Positions 9,382 through 17,598 are shown, numbered from the stretch's first letter. The stretch is DNA of 36,923 bases from an uncultured beta proteobacterium (GCA_903873485.1 CAIQOO010000087.1:1-36923); one strand, 5' to 3'. Program-made: numbers and translations. Notes: a model not told the origin generated them from the sequence alone.

Positions 9382-9481
9382 GGGGTGTGCCGATGGTGCA
9401 TCCGACCACCGAAATTGACGAAATTTTTATAACAAATCATCCTGTAGCCCCCGTCCAGAAAGCGTAAGTAGCTATTGAAAA
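9369..9481 (+). repeat. About 110-base imperfect direct repeat, right copy
   Basis: Matches 8407-8517 in motif order: GACCCCAATTCAGCGGG, GAAATT...GAAATTTTTA, CATCCTGTAGCCC, GTAGCTATTGAAA. The last part is a copy of the dispersed repeat (9442-9480). Confidence 0.6.
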
Positions 9482-9575
9482 TGGAGCATCTAACAATCGC
9501 TGATGCGGGTTGTTGATCATCCTGACGTGATCCGGGCACGGCGTGGCGGGTGACTATTGGCATGGCATTTCTTCA

Positions 9576-12500
9576 CTAGCGGGCGGCTTCGATTAACGCA
9601 ATTTCGTCGGGGGTTAAGTTGTAAAGCGCATAGACCAGCCGATCCAACTGAGCGATCAAGGCATTCACATCAGCACCAGCTTCCCGCTTCGTTGCCAACA
9701 AAATATGCTTTACTAAATCAGCGATCTCCTTTTGGTTATCTTGACTCGCTATTAAAAGCGGCAATTTTTTTACATGAGTCAATTTAACTTGCGGGAATAC
9801 ACGCCCGGCTTCCTTAACTAACAAATTATAAGTATATTCAATAAATTTCGAGTTCACAATGCCTAAAACATAGTAAATATCAAGTTTATCTACATATTTT
9901 TCTGAAATATAAGCGCATTGAATTGTATTACGAAACCACCTCGCATCCATATCAATAGTCGCTCGCAAGCAAGATGCAGTCTGTCGCCATATTATTTTAG
10001 GTTTCACATCAAACGCAGTTCTGGTAAAACTTGCCGATTCATTGCTTTTTAATATATCACGATAATCAAGATTAAAATATTCATCGGTTTCAGAATTAAT
10101 AAACCAACGATTGATTAGTTTTCCATACCAAACTGGTTTGCTATTCTTAAATTTAGCAAGGTTTGAACTAAATAGTCGCTCATAAAGATCATTGCCACCC
10201 TTATTTTTAAGACCAATCCCTGATCGATGATATTGAATGCCTGCATCCTTTATTTCCAAAGCCTCCCCGAAAGGAACTTGATTACTTCCAAGTGATTTGC
10301 CAACATACAAACTCAAATCGCTTGACGCAAGCACTTGTTGCAATAAAGCTTTTACAAAATCAATTCTTGATAAATCTCCTAAAAATTGGTTGTCCTTACT
10401 TAAATCCGAGAACAGATAAGTAGAATTCGGCAACGATCTAGCCACAAAAGACAAACAGGTAGGCACATCCACATTTTCAAAAACCTTTTCACCCAGGTTA
10501 ACTATTTTTAGTATATTTAACTTGGTTAGGATTTTCCTTACATCTTTATATCTAGGCTGGGATATAAAAGTATTTGGTGTAATCAACACTAAAATGCCAT
10601 CAGGTCTAATTTTTCGTAATCCTAACTGGATAAACATTTTGTATATTTCAGCATAATTTTTAATTGCATCCTCATAGATTATCCGATAGGCTGGCATCAA
10701 CTTGTCAATATCTGCCCCATACGGCGGATTCGCAATCACCACATCAAACCCGCCTTTTGCATGAAACACTTCCGAAAAGTAAATCTCATAATCAAACACT
10801 TCCCGCCCCTGGGTCAGCGAATAAATCAATTCATCAATCTGCTTCTTAAACCCCAGCTTCTTCACCCGATCCGATGCATTGAAAAACTGCGGCTTCAACA
10901 ACTCCAGCTTTTTAAACGCATCCTGGTTAAACAAGGTCTTTTCAACCCCCAGCAAAGAATTGCCCACCACAATTTTGTAATCCAGATTCGGCAAGGGCCG
11001 GATGGTTTGCACATCCTCCACATCAACCACCAGCGACAGCCAGAGCCGCAGCTTGGCAATCTCCACCGCACCGGCATCAATATCGACACCGTACAGCGAA
11101 TGCTCGATGGCGCGGCGTTTGAAGTGATAAGCGCTTCGCTCAGCTTGGTCGGTGAAATACGGGGTCAGCGCCAGCCGGGCGCGCACGATCTCGTTCATCA
11201 TGCCGACCAGAAATGCGCCAGACCCGACCGCCGGATCACAGGCCGTGATGTCGCGCAGCAGCGCATCAATCTCGACCGCATAGCGACGGATGGCAGCCGG
11301 CGGCTTGGGGTAATGCTCGCCGTGGGTGCCCGCCGCAATGGCCGCAGCGTAGTGGGCAAACTGCTCGCTTTGCGCAATCCATTGCGCCAAATCAGCACGC
11401 GGCACCAGCACCTGGCTGGCAGGCTCCAGAAACTCCAGTTGACCGGTGGCGGGGGCAGGCGACTCATCCGAATCGACAAACAGGGGTGGCGTGGTGTGAA
11501 GTTGCAGTTGCGCGATGCCAATCGGCTGCAGGCCATGGTTCAGCCCGGTGTCAAGGTAGTTGATCAGGCTTTCCTGGCACATGTAGTGGACGATTTCACG
11601 CGGGGTGTAGAACGCGCCCAGCCCTTTGCGCCGGTTTTCCTCGATCAGGTTTTCAAACACCCGGCCCAGCATTTCGGGGTCAATTGCCACTTCTTTTTCG
11701 AGTGGCTCGTCTTCCATCACGGTGAAGTTGTAGCGGTCAAACACGTCCAGAATGCCGGTGCCGGTGTCGCCCGCCTTGTTGGCATCGGTGTTGGTAAACA
11801 GGCTGTTGGGCAGGGTGATGTGGGTATTTTTCCAGTCGTAGCCGGCCAGCGGCTCAAACAGGCCACCGTTTAAAAACGGAATGCGGCATTGAAACGGCTC
11901 ACACCAGGCAGCCGCGCCGCGATCGGTGGCCAGGGTGTCATAAAACAGTGGCTCCAGCACGTCGTTGAACAGGTTTTGCTGGTTTTCAATCGCCCGCGTG
12001 GCCAACTGGCGCAAAAAATGGCGCGGGCCGTCGCCCCACTGGCCACCTTTGTGTACGCCGAGCCAGCCCTTTTTTTGGACAAAGGTCAAAAAGACGATCT
12101 GGCCGAGCAGCTTTTTGGTGAAGTCGGCGCTGTTGACGTGCCTGGCCTCAAAGTCGGCCCGCAGGATGGGGTCTTTTTCGATCAGCGCCAGCAGTGCGGC
12201 ATGGGTGGCCTCAAACAGCCGTACATATTCGGCAAAAAACTCTTTAGTGACCGATTCGACACTGAAGGCGGCCTCGATTTGCGCCAGCGTTGGCCGGTCG
12301 GTGGTGTTTTGCAGCAGCGCCAGAAAGCGGCTCTGCGCGGTGTGGCATTCTTCATTCAGGCCGACCAGGTAGGAGTGGCGCCGCGCCGGGGTCAGACGTT
12401 CTTCAAGCTTGATTTTGCCGGTGTCGGGGTCGCGCCGGGTGGCGTAGTCCATGCGGACAAACGAGAAGCGCCAGGACTGCGCATCGGGTGCGACAAAGGC

Positions 12501-12827
12501 CACCAGGCCGGCTTCTTTGTAGCTGTCGCCGCGCTTGAGTTTGTGGGCAACAAAGTCGCGCAGGGCGGTGCGGCTGCGCTCAAGCTTGAAGGAGTCGGTC
12601 AACTGCACCACCAGCACATCGGCTTTTTCACCCTCGGCAGACTCAAAAGTGCCCAGGCGCTGGCAGCTTTTGACATGTGGCGCAAACGCATCGGGCACGC
12701 TCATAAGGCGTGCCTTGCCCTCGTCAAAGCCGTTACACAGTTCGTTGATGAAGTTGCGAAAACGCAGCTTGTCAAACGCCGCCTTGAAGGTGGCGCGCAC
12801 TGTGCGCACTGCGGTTGTTTTGTCCAT
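9576..12827 (-). CDS. Eco57I-type class I SAM-dependent DNA adenine methyltransferase (restriction-modification-like)
   Basis: A 1083-residue DNA N6-adenine methyltransferase of the Eco57I/TaqI type. The SAM-binding motif is CDPAVGSGAFLVGM near residue 530 and the catalytic motif IV is VIANPPYGAD near residue 700. The C-terminal 350 residues fit the TaqI-like target-recognition region. The N-terminal 450 residues are helical and I cannot certify a PD-(D/E)XK nuclease in them. I start at ATG 12827 because AAGGAG lies 8 bases upstream; the open frame continues to 12989 but there it only translates a REP palindrome. Bases about 9720-10690, encoding most of the target-recognition region, are strikingly AT-rich, while both ends are GC-rich. 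Its likely partner is the helicase at 14257-17553. It could modify host DNA in a restriction-like system, but BREX or DISARM companion genes are absent. Confidence 0.85.
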   Translation of the reverse strand: MDKTTAVRTVRATFKAAFDKLRFRNFINELCNGFDEGKARLMSVPDAFAPHVKSCQRLGTFESAEGEKADVLVVQLTDSFKLERSRTALRDFVAHKLKRGDSYKEAGLVAFVAPDAQSWRFSFVRMDYATRRDPDTGKIKLEERLTPARRHSYLVGLNEECHTAQSRFLALLQNTTDRPTLAQIEAAFSVESVTKEFFAEYVRLFEATHAALLALIEKDPILRADFEARHVNSADFTKKLLGQIVFLTFVQKKGWLGVHKGGQWGDGPRHFLRQLATRAIENQQNLFNDVLEPLFYDTLATDRGAAAWCEPFQCRIPFLNGGLFEPLAGYDWKNTHITLPNSLFTNTDANKAGDTGTGILDVFDRYNFTVMEDEPLEKEVAIDPEMLGRVFENLIEENRRKGLGAFYTPREIVHYMCQESLINYLDTGLNHGLQPIGIAQLQLHTTPPLFVDSDESPAPATGQLEFLEPASQVLVPRADLAQWIAQSEQFAHYAAAIAAGTHGEHYPKPPAAIRRYAVEIDALLRDITACDPAVGSGAFLVGMMNEIVRARLALTPYFTDQAERSAYHFKRRAIEHSLYGVDIDAGAVEIAKLRLWLSLVVDVEDVQTIRPLPNLDYKIVVGNSLLGVEKTLFNQDAFKKLELLKPQFFNASDRVKKLGFKKQIDELIYSLTQGREVFDYEIYFSEVFHAKGGFDVVIANPPYGADIDKLMPAYRIIYEDAIKNYAEIYKMFIQLGLRKIRPDGILVLITPNTFISQPRYKDVRKILTKLNILKIVNLGEKVFENVDVPTCLSFVARSLPNSTYLFSDLSKDNQFLGDLSRIDFVKALLQQVLASSDLSLYVGKSLGSNQVPFGEALEIKDAGIQYHRSGIGLKNKGGNDLYERLFSSNLAKFKNSKPVWYGKLINRWFINSETDEYFNLDYRDILKSNESASFTRTAFDVKPKIIWRQTASCLRATIDMDARWFRNTIQCAYISEKYVDKLDIYYVLGIVNSKFIEYTYNLLVKEAGRVFPQVKLTHVKKLPLLIASQDNQKEIADLVKHILLATKREAGADVNALIAQLDRLVYALYNLTPDEIALIEAAR

Positions 12828-12886
12828 GGGTTGACTCCTTGAAATGCTTGCAGCGCTTTGCTGGCTGGCGTTAACGTGAAACACCA

Positions 12887-12955
12887 CCGTTCGTGGTGAG
12901 CTTGTCGAACCACCGCCTTCATAGAAAAGCCCTTCGACAGGCTCAGGGCGAACGG
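12887..12955. repeat. REP-type palindrome upstream of the methyltransferase
   Basis: CCGTTCG(TGG)TGAGCTTGTCGAA and TTCGACAGGCTCAGGGCGAACGG form imperfect arms. The same arms form the core of the nested palindromes at 8277 and 20770, and a half copy lies at 29757-29783. Confidence 0.8.
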
Positions 12956-13013
12956 TTTCATTATTCGGGGTGGTCGGCAGACCATGCAAGTTAGATGCTA
13001 TTGTTCTGGCCAG

Positions 13014-13370
13014 TCACCCGGTTGCCAGCAAACTCTCGAGCGGGATGCGCAAGCCCGCATGCAATTTTTTGACCATTTGCAAACTCAAGCGGCGTTTGCG
13101 GTTGAGCACTTCAGAGACCCGACCACTGCTGCCAATGTAGGGTTCCAGGTCTTTTGCGGTCAGGTTTTGCTGTTCCATCCTGAATTTGATGGCCTCTACC
13201 GGATCAGCCGGGCCTATCGGGTAATGCTTTTGTTCGTAAGCCTCAATCAGCGTCACCAGCACGTCACGCTCGTCAGCTTGCTCAGTCCCGGCAGGGGCCT
13301 GGAATACCGACTCCAGTTGCTTGAATGCCGTGTGCAAATCAGCGTCACAGCGGATAGGTTTAATAGTCAT
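13014..13370 (-). CDS. higA: HigA-type antitoxin (HTH transcriptional regulator)
   Basis: HigA neutralises HigB and represses the operon. The C-terminal two thirds are the typical Xre-like helix-turn-helix: AIKFRMEQQNLTAKDLEPYIGSSGRVSEVLNRKR, then LSLQMVKKLHAGLRIPLESLL. At 118 residues it is normal for the family. The ATG at 13370 overlaps the end of higB by 11 bases and has GAGAG just upstream; an upstream in-frame ATG at 13415 lies inside higB and is less likely. The order toxin-before-antitoxin is the one usual for higBA. Confidence 0.9.
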   Translation of the reverse strand: MTIKPIRCDADLHTAFKQLESVFQAPAGTEQADERDVLVTLIEAYEQKHYPIGPADPVEAIKFRMEQQNLTAKDLEPYIGSSGRVSEVLNRKRRLSLQMVKKLHAGLRIPLESLLATG

Positions 13371-13668
13371 TGACACTCTCCACGTTAACTTGATCGTATT
13401 GCGCGTGGGTTCCAATGAACTTGACCCAGGCGATGGCGGCTTGGTATTGCATCTCTACCACCAGGCGGTATTTATTGCCAGCAATATTAAATACCACCTG
13501 GTTATTGCCACAGATACTCGCACTGCCATATTGGTCTTTGATATTTTGAGGCGTTAACCAGCTTGCCTTTTGCGCTTCATCGTGCCAACTTTGCAAGGCA
13601 CTTTTTGCATCAGCGCACCCAGGCTGGCTCCAAAACTTGACTAAAGTACTTTTGGCGATCACTCGCAT
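13360..13668 (-). CDS. higB: HigB-type mRNA interferase toxin
   Basis: HigB is a RelE-fold toxin that cleaves mRNA on the ribosome. The 102-residue protein begins MRVIAKSTLVKFW. It contains the family blocks ALQSWHDEAQKASWLTPQNI and VFNIAGNKYRLVV, and ends in AWVKFIGTHAQYDQVNVESV, whose Phe-x-Gly-Thr-His is characteristic. The frame is intact. It is preceded by AGGGA and by the operator-like palindrome at 13677-13691. The pair separates the methyltransferase and helicase genes of the island and is oriented with them. Confidence 0.9.
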   Translation of the reverse strand: MRVIAKSTLVKFWSQPGCADAKSALQSWHDEAQKASWLTPQNIKDQYGSASICGNNQVVFNIAGNKYRLVVEMQYQAAIAWVKFIGTHAQYDQVNVESVNDY

Positions 13669-13798
13669 CAGCGTCCCTCCCGAATTGGGAGAATTGTAGC
13701 ATGTTGTCGATTGTCAAACCCAGACGAATCCAGTCATAGGTGGCGTGCTTAAGAGCTTCGAAGGCTTTCGCATCTACGCTGGTGATGAGGGCGCACAT
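13610..13798 (-). CDS. Small doubtful ORF overlapping higB
   Basis: A 62-codon frame starting MCALITSVDAKAFEALKHAT behind a very good ribosome-binding site (AAGGAG, 8 bases before ATG). The 18 bases up to and including its ATG are identical to those of the methyltransferase gene. The second half reads out of frame through the higB promoter, operator and start, which suggests that only the first 35-40 codons, if any, are ancestral. I do not recognise the sequence. It may be the remnant of a gene cut by the higBA insertion, or a leader peptide. Confidence 0.25.
   Translation of the reverse strand: MCALITSVDAKAFEALKHATYDWIRLGLTIDNMLQFSQFGRDADASDRQKYFSQVLEPAWVR
13677..13691. promoter_or_regulatory. 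Operator-like palindrome of higBA
   Basis: CTCCC and GGGAG flank a 5-base centre. The site lies between the extended -10 and the higB start codon, overlapping the ribosome-binding region, which is where HigA-type repressors commonly bind. Confidence 0.5.
13693..13701 (-). promoter_or_regulatory. Extended -10 promoter element of higBA
   Basis: On the minus strand the sequence is TGCTACAAT, an extended -10 (TGn plus TACAAT). A TTGACA lies only 13 bases upstream, too close to serve as a normal -35, so the extended -10 probably carries the promoter. Confidence 0.5.
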
Positions 13799-13858
13799 GG
13801 GTTGACTCCTTGAGGGGTGTTGTTGTTGATTTTTGGCAGATATTAGGCATGAAATAAG

Positions 13859-13899
13859 GCTCTAGCCCTTATGGGATAAGCGCAAGCAGCTATCATTTT
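13859..13899 (+). repeat. Dispersed TAGCCCTTAT...CAGCTATC repeat, copy inside vapC
   Basis: Reads CTCTAGCCCTTATGGGATAA then GCGCAAGCAGCTATCATTTT. It begins just beyond the last readable vapC codons, so its insertion or expansion seems to have ended that gene. Confidence 0.75.
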
Positions 13900-13903
13900 A
13901 GAA

Positions 13904-13942
13904 TTACCCAGTGACCAGGATATTGGTATCAACCGCGATCAT
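13904..13942 (-). pseudogene. vapC: vapC toxin remnant (first 12 codons only)
   Basis: The ATG overlaps the vapB stop (ATGA), as in intact vapBC operons. The peptide reads MIAVDTNILV, the classic PIN-domain start with the first catalytic aspartate, then TG and a stop. What follows is the dispersed repeat, not more PIN domain. The toxin is therefore lost. Confidence 0.8.
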
Positions 13943-14199
13943 GGGATGAGCTTTGTGAAGCGTGCAATGGTCTGGTCTTGTTCGAGTTGTTGCCAATCGT
14001 GTGGGTCTGCAAGCAACACCTCTTGGCCATGAACCCGAGTGTCTTTGAGCTTGAAGGCCAGTTTTGCTGCTGTCTGTGCATCATTCAAGACGCGGCGCGA
14101 ACCCTCCTCAACCAATGCGCGCAGGGTTGTTTGACTTTGCTGCGCCAGATTTTTTGCCGAAACAAAAAGTGCATCAGAGACTTCAATGGTTGTCTTCAT
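13939..14199 (-). CDS. vapB: VapB-type antitoxin, orphaned
   Basis: An 86-residue antitoxin starting MKTTIEVSDALFVSAKNLAQ, the ribbon-helix-helix pattern of DUF2191-type VapB proteins, followed by a toxin-binding tail. The frame is complete. It overlaps the 12-codon remnant of vapC by 4 bases (ATGA). With the toxin destroyed it is a lone antitoxin, which might still neutralise a related VapC elsewhere or repress its own promoter. It lies just downstream of the helicase gene (57-base gap) and shares its orientation. Confidence 0.85.
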   Translation of the reverse strand: MKTTIEVSDALFVSAKNLAQQSQTTLRALVEEGSRRVLNDAQTAAKLAFKLKDTRVHGQEVLLADPHDWQQLEQDQTIARFTKLIP

Positions 14200-14256
14200 G
14201 TATGTGGGTTCCGTTATTGATATTCAGGCGATGGCCGCAGCCTTGCGGGGTTGCCA

Positions 14257-17200
14257 TTAGCCCAGGTAGCAAGACAGAATCACTTCCCCGCCAGCAGCGG
14301 CTGCACTATTGGCAGTTTTGCGGCTGGCACCAAGCAGGTATTGGCCGGCTACTTCCTTGCGTAAAACGGCGAGCATGGCCACCGGGTCATCGGTTTTGTC
14401 AAAACTTTCCTTGATTTTGCGCAAGGTGTGGTGGCCGACCCGGCCATCGGCGATGATTTTCTCAACATCGATCCGAAATTTTTTGTCGTCCGGCCCAAAG
14501 GCGGCGCAGGTGCGAAAAGTCTTGGTGCGCAGGCGTTTCAAAATGATGCCGGCATGGCCGCTGCCAGAAGTGGCGGCGGGCAGCATGCTCTCAAGGGTCG
14601 GGCTGGTGGCACGCTCGAAACCGGCCTTGTTCTTGTCAAGCAGCGGGTAAAACTGGCCGGATGGAATATCGCTGCGGGCTTCTTTGGCGGTGGTTTCCAG
14701 CGTTTCAGCGGTGGTGAAGAAGTCCAGTTCTTCGGCGGTGCCCGCATGGGCATGGGCGCGCAGGAATTTGTCGAGGCGACCCTGGCGGAAATAGCTGATC
14801 ACGGCTGGGCGATCAATCACCGGCGGGGTATCGGCTGGTGCATTGAGTGCCAGCGTCTCGGGTGCCTGGCTGCGGCTGGAGCGTGCCTTGCGCGGCAGCG
14901 CCAGAATGCGGGCAAACAGTTCGGGCTGCTTTTCTTTGACATCGAGTATCTGGCGCAGGTACTTGAGTTCGCTTTTTGGTTCAGCCTCGTCACCCTCGGC
15001 AGCTTGCTTGGTATTGAGGCGGTCAAACAGATTGTGCGAGGTGATTTCTTCGTCGCCGGTGAGCAGGCGCGCATCGTTGCCCAGCAGGGTGATAAAGGCG
15101 TGGATTTTGGATTTGGCCGATTCGGTCAGGGCAATCTGGTCATTGCCTTCGTCGGTCGGGAAAAAGTTGTAGCTATGGATGGTCTTGAACAGGGTGCCGA
15201 CGCGGTTGACGCGACCGACGCGCTGCATCAGGCGGCTTGGGTTCCAGGGCAGGTCGTAATTGATGACGGTGGCGGATCGGTGCAGGTTGACCCCTTCGGC
15301 CAGGATGTCGGTGGTGACCAGAATGCGGTAGTCATCGCGGGCGGCCGGGCTGTTGGCATCAAAGTTGGCAATCACGTCGCGGCGCTGTTCGGGGCTGGAG
15401 GCAGCGCAAAACAACAGGGTTTTTGGCTCCACTTCATTTTCGATCCGTTGTGCCAGGGTGCGGGCGGTGTCGGCAAATTCGCTGAAGATGATCAGCTTGC
15501 CGGTTGTCAGGCCGGGGTTGATGCTGAGCTGGTGCTTGAACTCAAGCCACTTGGGGTCGCGCTTGACGCTGGCCCAGGCCAATTTGATGCCGCGCAGGGT
15601 GGCCAGGTCGCTTTTGATGTGCTGGCTGAACGCGGGGGTGAAGTCAGCCGCAGCAAACTGCTCGACTTTTTCGGCAGCAATCAGGGCTTCAATGGCTGCA
15701 TCGTCACCGGCTTCCATGTAGTCAAGCACCTTGTGGCTGTGTTTTTTGCTGACATACACCACACCGGCCTGGAATGCCTGCAATACCAGCTCGTGCGATT
15801 TGATGAAGCGGTCCAGGGTTTGGCGAAAGGCAAAAAAACTGCTCTCCAGCCGCTTGACCAGCAGGATTTTCATGAATTTGGCCAGATTTTTCTGGCCTTG
15901 CACGACCCGGTCTTCCAAATCGCCAGTGTAGTAATCCGGGCTGAGCGCCTGGTAGCGCGCCCAATGAAAATCAGCGCTGGTGATGTGCTGCAGGCTTTGC
16001 ATGAAGGCTGTGTTTTCGGTTGGGTTGAGCTGGTACAGCAGGGCGGTCGGGTCGCTGATTTTGGGGAACCAAATTTTTTGCTTTTTCAGGTCGTCGGCGT
16101 AGTACTTTTCAATCTCGCGCCGGGTGCGCCGCACCATGACGTATTTCAGCACGCGGTTACGCAGTTCATGCGCGTTTTGCTTGACGGCGGCCAGGTACTG
16201 TTCGGCGTGATCAAGCCGGTGCAGCCCTTTGGTGCGCTGGCGCAGGGTGTCAAAAAATGCCTCCAGATGGCGCACACCAGGAATGCTGCTGTTGCGCGGT
16301 GGCTGAAACAGTTTGAGTTGGCTGTAAATGTCATCGACCGAGTTGTTGTAGGGCGTGGCTGACACCAGAATCACCCCTTTGCCCTGGCAGATGCGCGTCA
16401 GCAGTTCGTAACGCTGCGTGGTGTCGCCCTTGAAACGGTGCGATTCATCAATGAAAACATACTGGTAGCGGGTGATGTCTTGCGTCAGCAGTTCTTCGAG
16501 TTTGCCAATTGACACACATTGGTGACCAGGAATGCCAAAGTCGCGGAACACCACCGGCCAGGCACCGGGGCTGTTTTCATCGAGCAGGCTCGGTGGTGCG
16601 ATCACCAGGCAACGGCCTTCGAGCTGCAGCGCCAACAAGGCCGACATATAGGTTTTGCCCAGGCCCACCACGTCCGCCAGAAAGACACCGCCATAAGCCT
16701 TGAGCATTTGCTGGGCGGTAAAAACCGCATCTTCCTGGTATTGCAGTTTTTTGAAGCTGGCAGGCAGCAGGCTGCTGCCGAGTTTGGCGCGGTCGCCCAG
16801 ATAGTCGCGGAAATACTCGGCCAGAAATTTCAGATACAGCTCGTAAGGCGTAAAAAAAGCAAAGGGAGATTCTTTTTCAACCGTGTTGATGATGGTCTCG
16901 TGCATATCCTTGACATCCACGGCATCCTGCCATAACTCGTTGAAACGGTGCAACGCATAGTCATGGTCTTCGGGTTCGTTCAAAAGCACATTGAACTCAA
17001 GATTGCCTTGCAGCCCGCTGTGCGACAAATTGCTGGAGCCGGTAATGACATAGCCGTGATGCACGTCGGCAATGGCTTGCGGGGGTGTCAGGATATAAAT
17101 TTTGGCGTGGATGTTTTGCTCGCGGTAGAGCTTGACCTGTAGCTTGCCAGAGCGGATCCAGGCGATGAAGGTCAGGATGCCGGTCTCAATCGCTGCTGAA

Positions 17201-17553
17201 TCTGTGGCATCCACCAGCTCTTTGCGCAGCATGGCGGCAAAGGTGGCCTTGACTTCAGCCGTGGCGGGCGCAGGGTCTTCAGGGAAATCACTGGCAATTT
17301 GAATCAGGCCATGAATCACCTGCTCGTTTTTCAGGCCAATCAGAATGCGGATGTTCTGCACCGGCTCCAGTGCCGGATAAAGCCTAAAAAACCCGCTGAT
17401 AAAGAAATACCCCACCAGACAATCAAAATCACGGGTGTGCGGCAGGATTTTTTCAAGCCGTTTGCTCAAGGTGTTGTCACCCTGATTGGTCAGAAATTTT
17501 TTGGGTGCCAGCGGTGCAGGCGCAGGGCTTGGCTGATGGGGGTCGCTGGACAT
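14257..17553 (-). CDS. PLD-nuclease/SNF2-type helicase fusion
   Basis: A 1098-residue protein with two parts. The N-terminal 250 residues carry a phospholipase-D-type nuclease half-site: NIHAKIYIL near residue 147 and GSSNLSHSGLQGN near 170. Next is a superfamily 2 SNF2-like helicase: Walker A DVVGLGKTYM near 297, DESHRF near 368, SATPYNN near 397. The C-terminal helicase lobe has LIIFSEFADTARTL, TDILAEGVNL and QRVGRVNRVG (ending near 777). The last 300 residues are unassigned. Start: ATG 17553 with AGAGG 7 bases upstream. PLD-helicase fusions are often found next to adenine methyltransferases and could act as the nuclease/translocase of a restriction-like system, with the gene at 9576-12827 as the methylase. 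It shares parts with DISARM (helicase, PLD) but not its DUF1998 genes. Confidence 0.88.
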   Translation of the reverse strand: MSSDPHQPSPAPAPLAPKKFLTNQGDNTLSKRLEKILPHTRDFDCLVGYFFISGFFRLYPALEPVQNIRILIGLKNEQVIHGLIQIASDFPEDPAPATAEVKATFAAMLRKELVDATDSAAIETGILTFIAWIRSGKLQVKLYREQNIHAKIYILTPPQAIADVHHGYVITGSSNLSHSGLQGNLEFNVLLNEPEDHDYALHRFNELWQDAVDVKDMHETIINTVEKESPFAFFTPYELYLKFLAEYFRDYLGDRAKLGSSLLPASFKKLQYQEDAVFTAQQMLKAYGGVFLADVVGLGKTYMSALLALQLEGRCLVIAPPSLLDENSPGAWPVVFRDFGIPGHQCVSIGKLEELLTQDITRYQYVFIDESHRFKGDTTQRYELLTRICQGKGVILVSATPYNNSVDDIYSQLKLFQPPRNSSIPGVRHLEAFFDTLRQRTKGLHRLDHAEQYLAAVKQNAHELRNRVLKYVMVRRTRREIEKYYADDLKKQKIWFPKISDPTALLYQLNPTENTAFMQSLQHITSADFHWARYQALSPDYYTGDLEDRVVQGQKNLAKFMKILLVKRLESSFFAFRQTLDRFIKSHELVLQAFQAGVVYVSKKHSHKVLDYMEAGDDAAIEALIAAEKVEQFAAADFTPAFSQHIKSDLATLRGIKLAWASVKRDPKWLEFKHQLSINPGLTTGKLIIFSEFADTARTLAQRIENEVEPKTLLFCAASSPEQRRDVIANFDANSPAARDDYRILVTTDILAEGVNLHRSATVINYDLPWNPSRLMQRVGRVNRVGTLFKTIHSYNFFPTDEGNDQIALTESAKSKIHAFITLLGNDARLLTGDEEITSHNLFDRLNTKQAAEGDEAEPKSELKYLRQILDVKEKQPELFARILALPRKARSSRSQAPETLALNAPADTPPVIDRPAVISYFRQGRLDKFLRAHAHAGTAEELDFFTTAETLETTAKEARSDIPSGQFYPLLDKNKAGFERATSPTLESMLPAATSGSGHAGIILKRLRTKTFRTCAAFGPDDKKFRIDVEKIIADGRVGHHTLRKIKESFDKTDDPVAMLAVLRKEVAGQYLLGASRKTANSAAAAGGEVILSCYLG

Positions 17554-17572
17554 AAAAATACCTCTGCGTTAC

Positions 17573-17598
17573 ATGTTGTTTCAGCTATGTTGTTTCAG
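17573..17598 (+). repeat. 12-base tandem repeat at the jetB side of the insertion
   Basis: ATGTTGTTTCAG occurs twice (17573-17584 and 17587-17598) with 2 bases between. It lies in the short gap between the jetB stop and the helicase start, where the foreign segment joins the Wadjet operon. Confidence 0.8.

Larger units (their letters stand above)
9198..9575. other. Repeat-filled intergenic region downstream of brnTA
   Basis: No gene is supported. It contains a part copy of the dispersed repeat (9231-9248), the right copy of the GAGGCGGTAG edge motif (9270-9299), a long inverted repeat (9279-9381), and the right copy of the 110-base repeat (9369-9481). The methyltransferase gene ends convergently at 9576. 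Confidence 0.65.

Noticed and set aside
8200..9500. CRISPR-like array of repeats
   Set aside because: The repeats are few, of several kinds, imperfect and unevenly spaced, with no spacer pattern and no cas genes.
12828..12989. 54-residue N-terminal extension of the methyltransferase
   Set aside because: It translates a REP palindrome (NETVRPEPVEG), and a good AAGGAG lies before ATG 12827.
13700..13725. TTGACA as -35 of higBA
   Set aside because: It lies only 13 bases from TACAAT; the extended -10 is a better explanation.
14428..16362. 644-codon plus-strand open frame opposite the helicase
   Set aside because: It is a shadow; helicase motifs are all on the minus strand.
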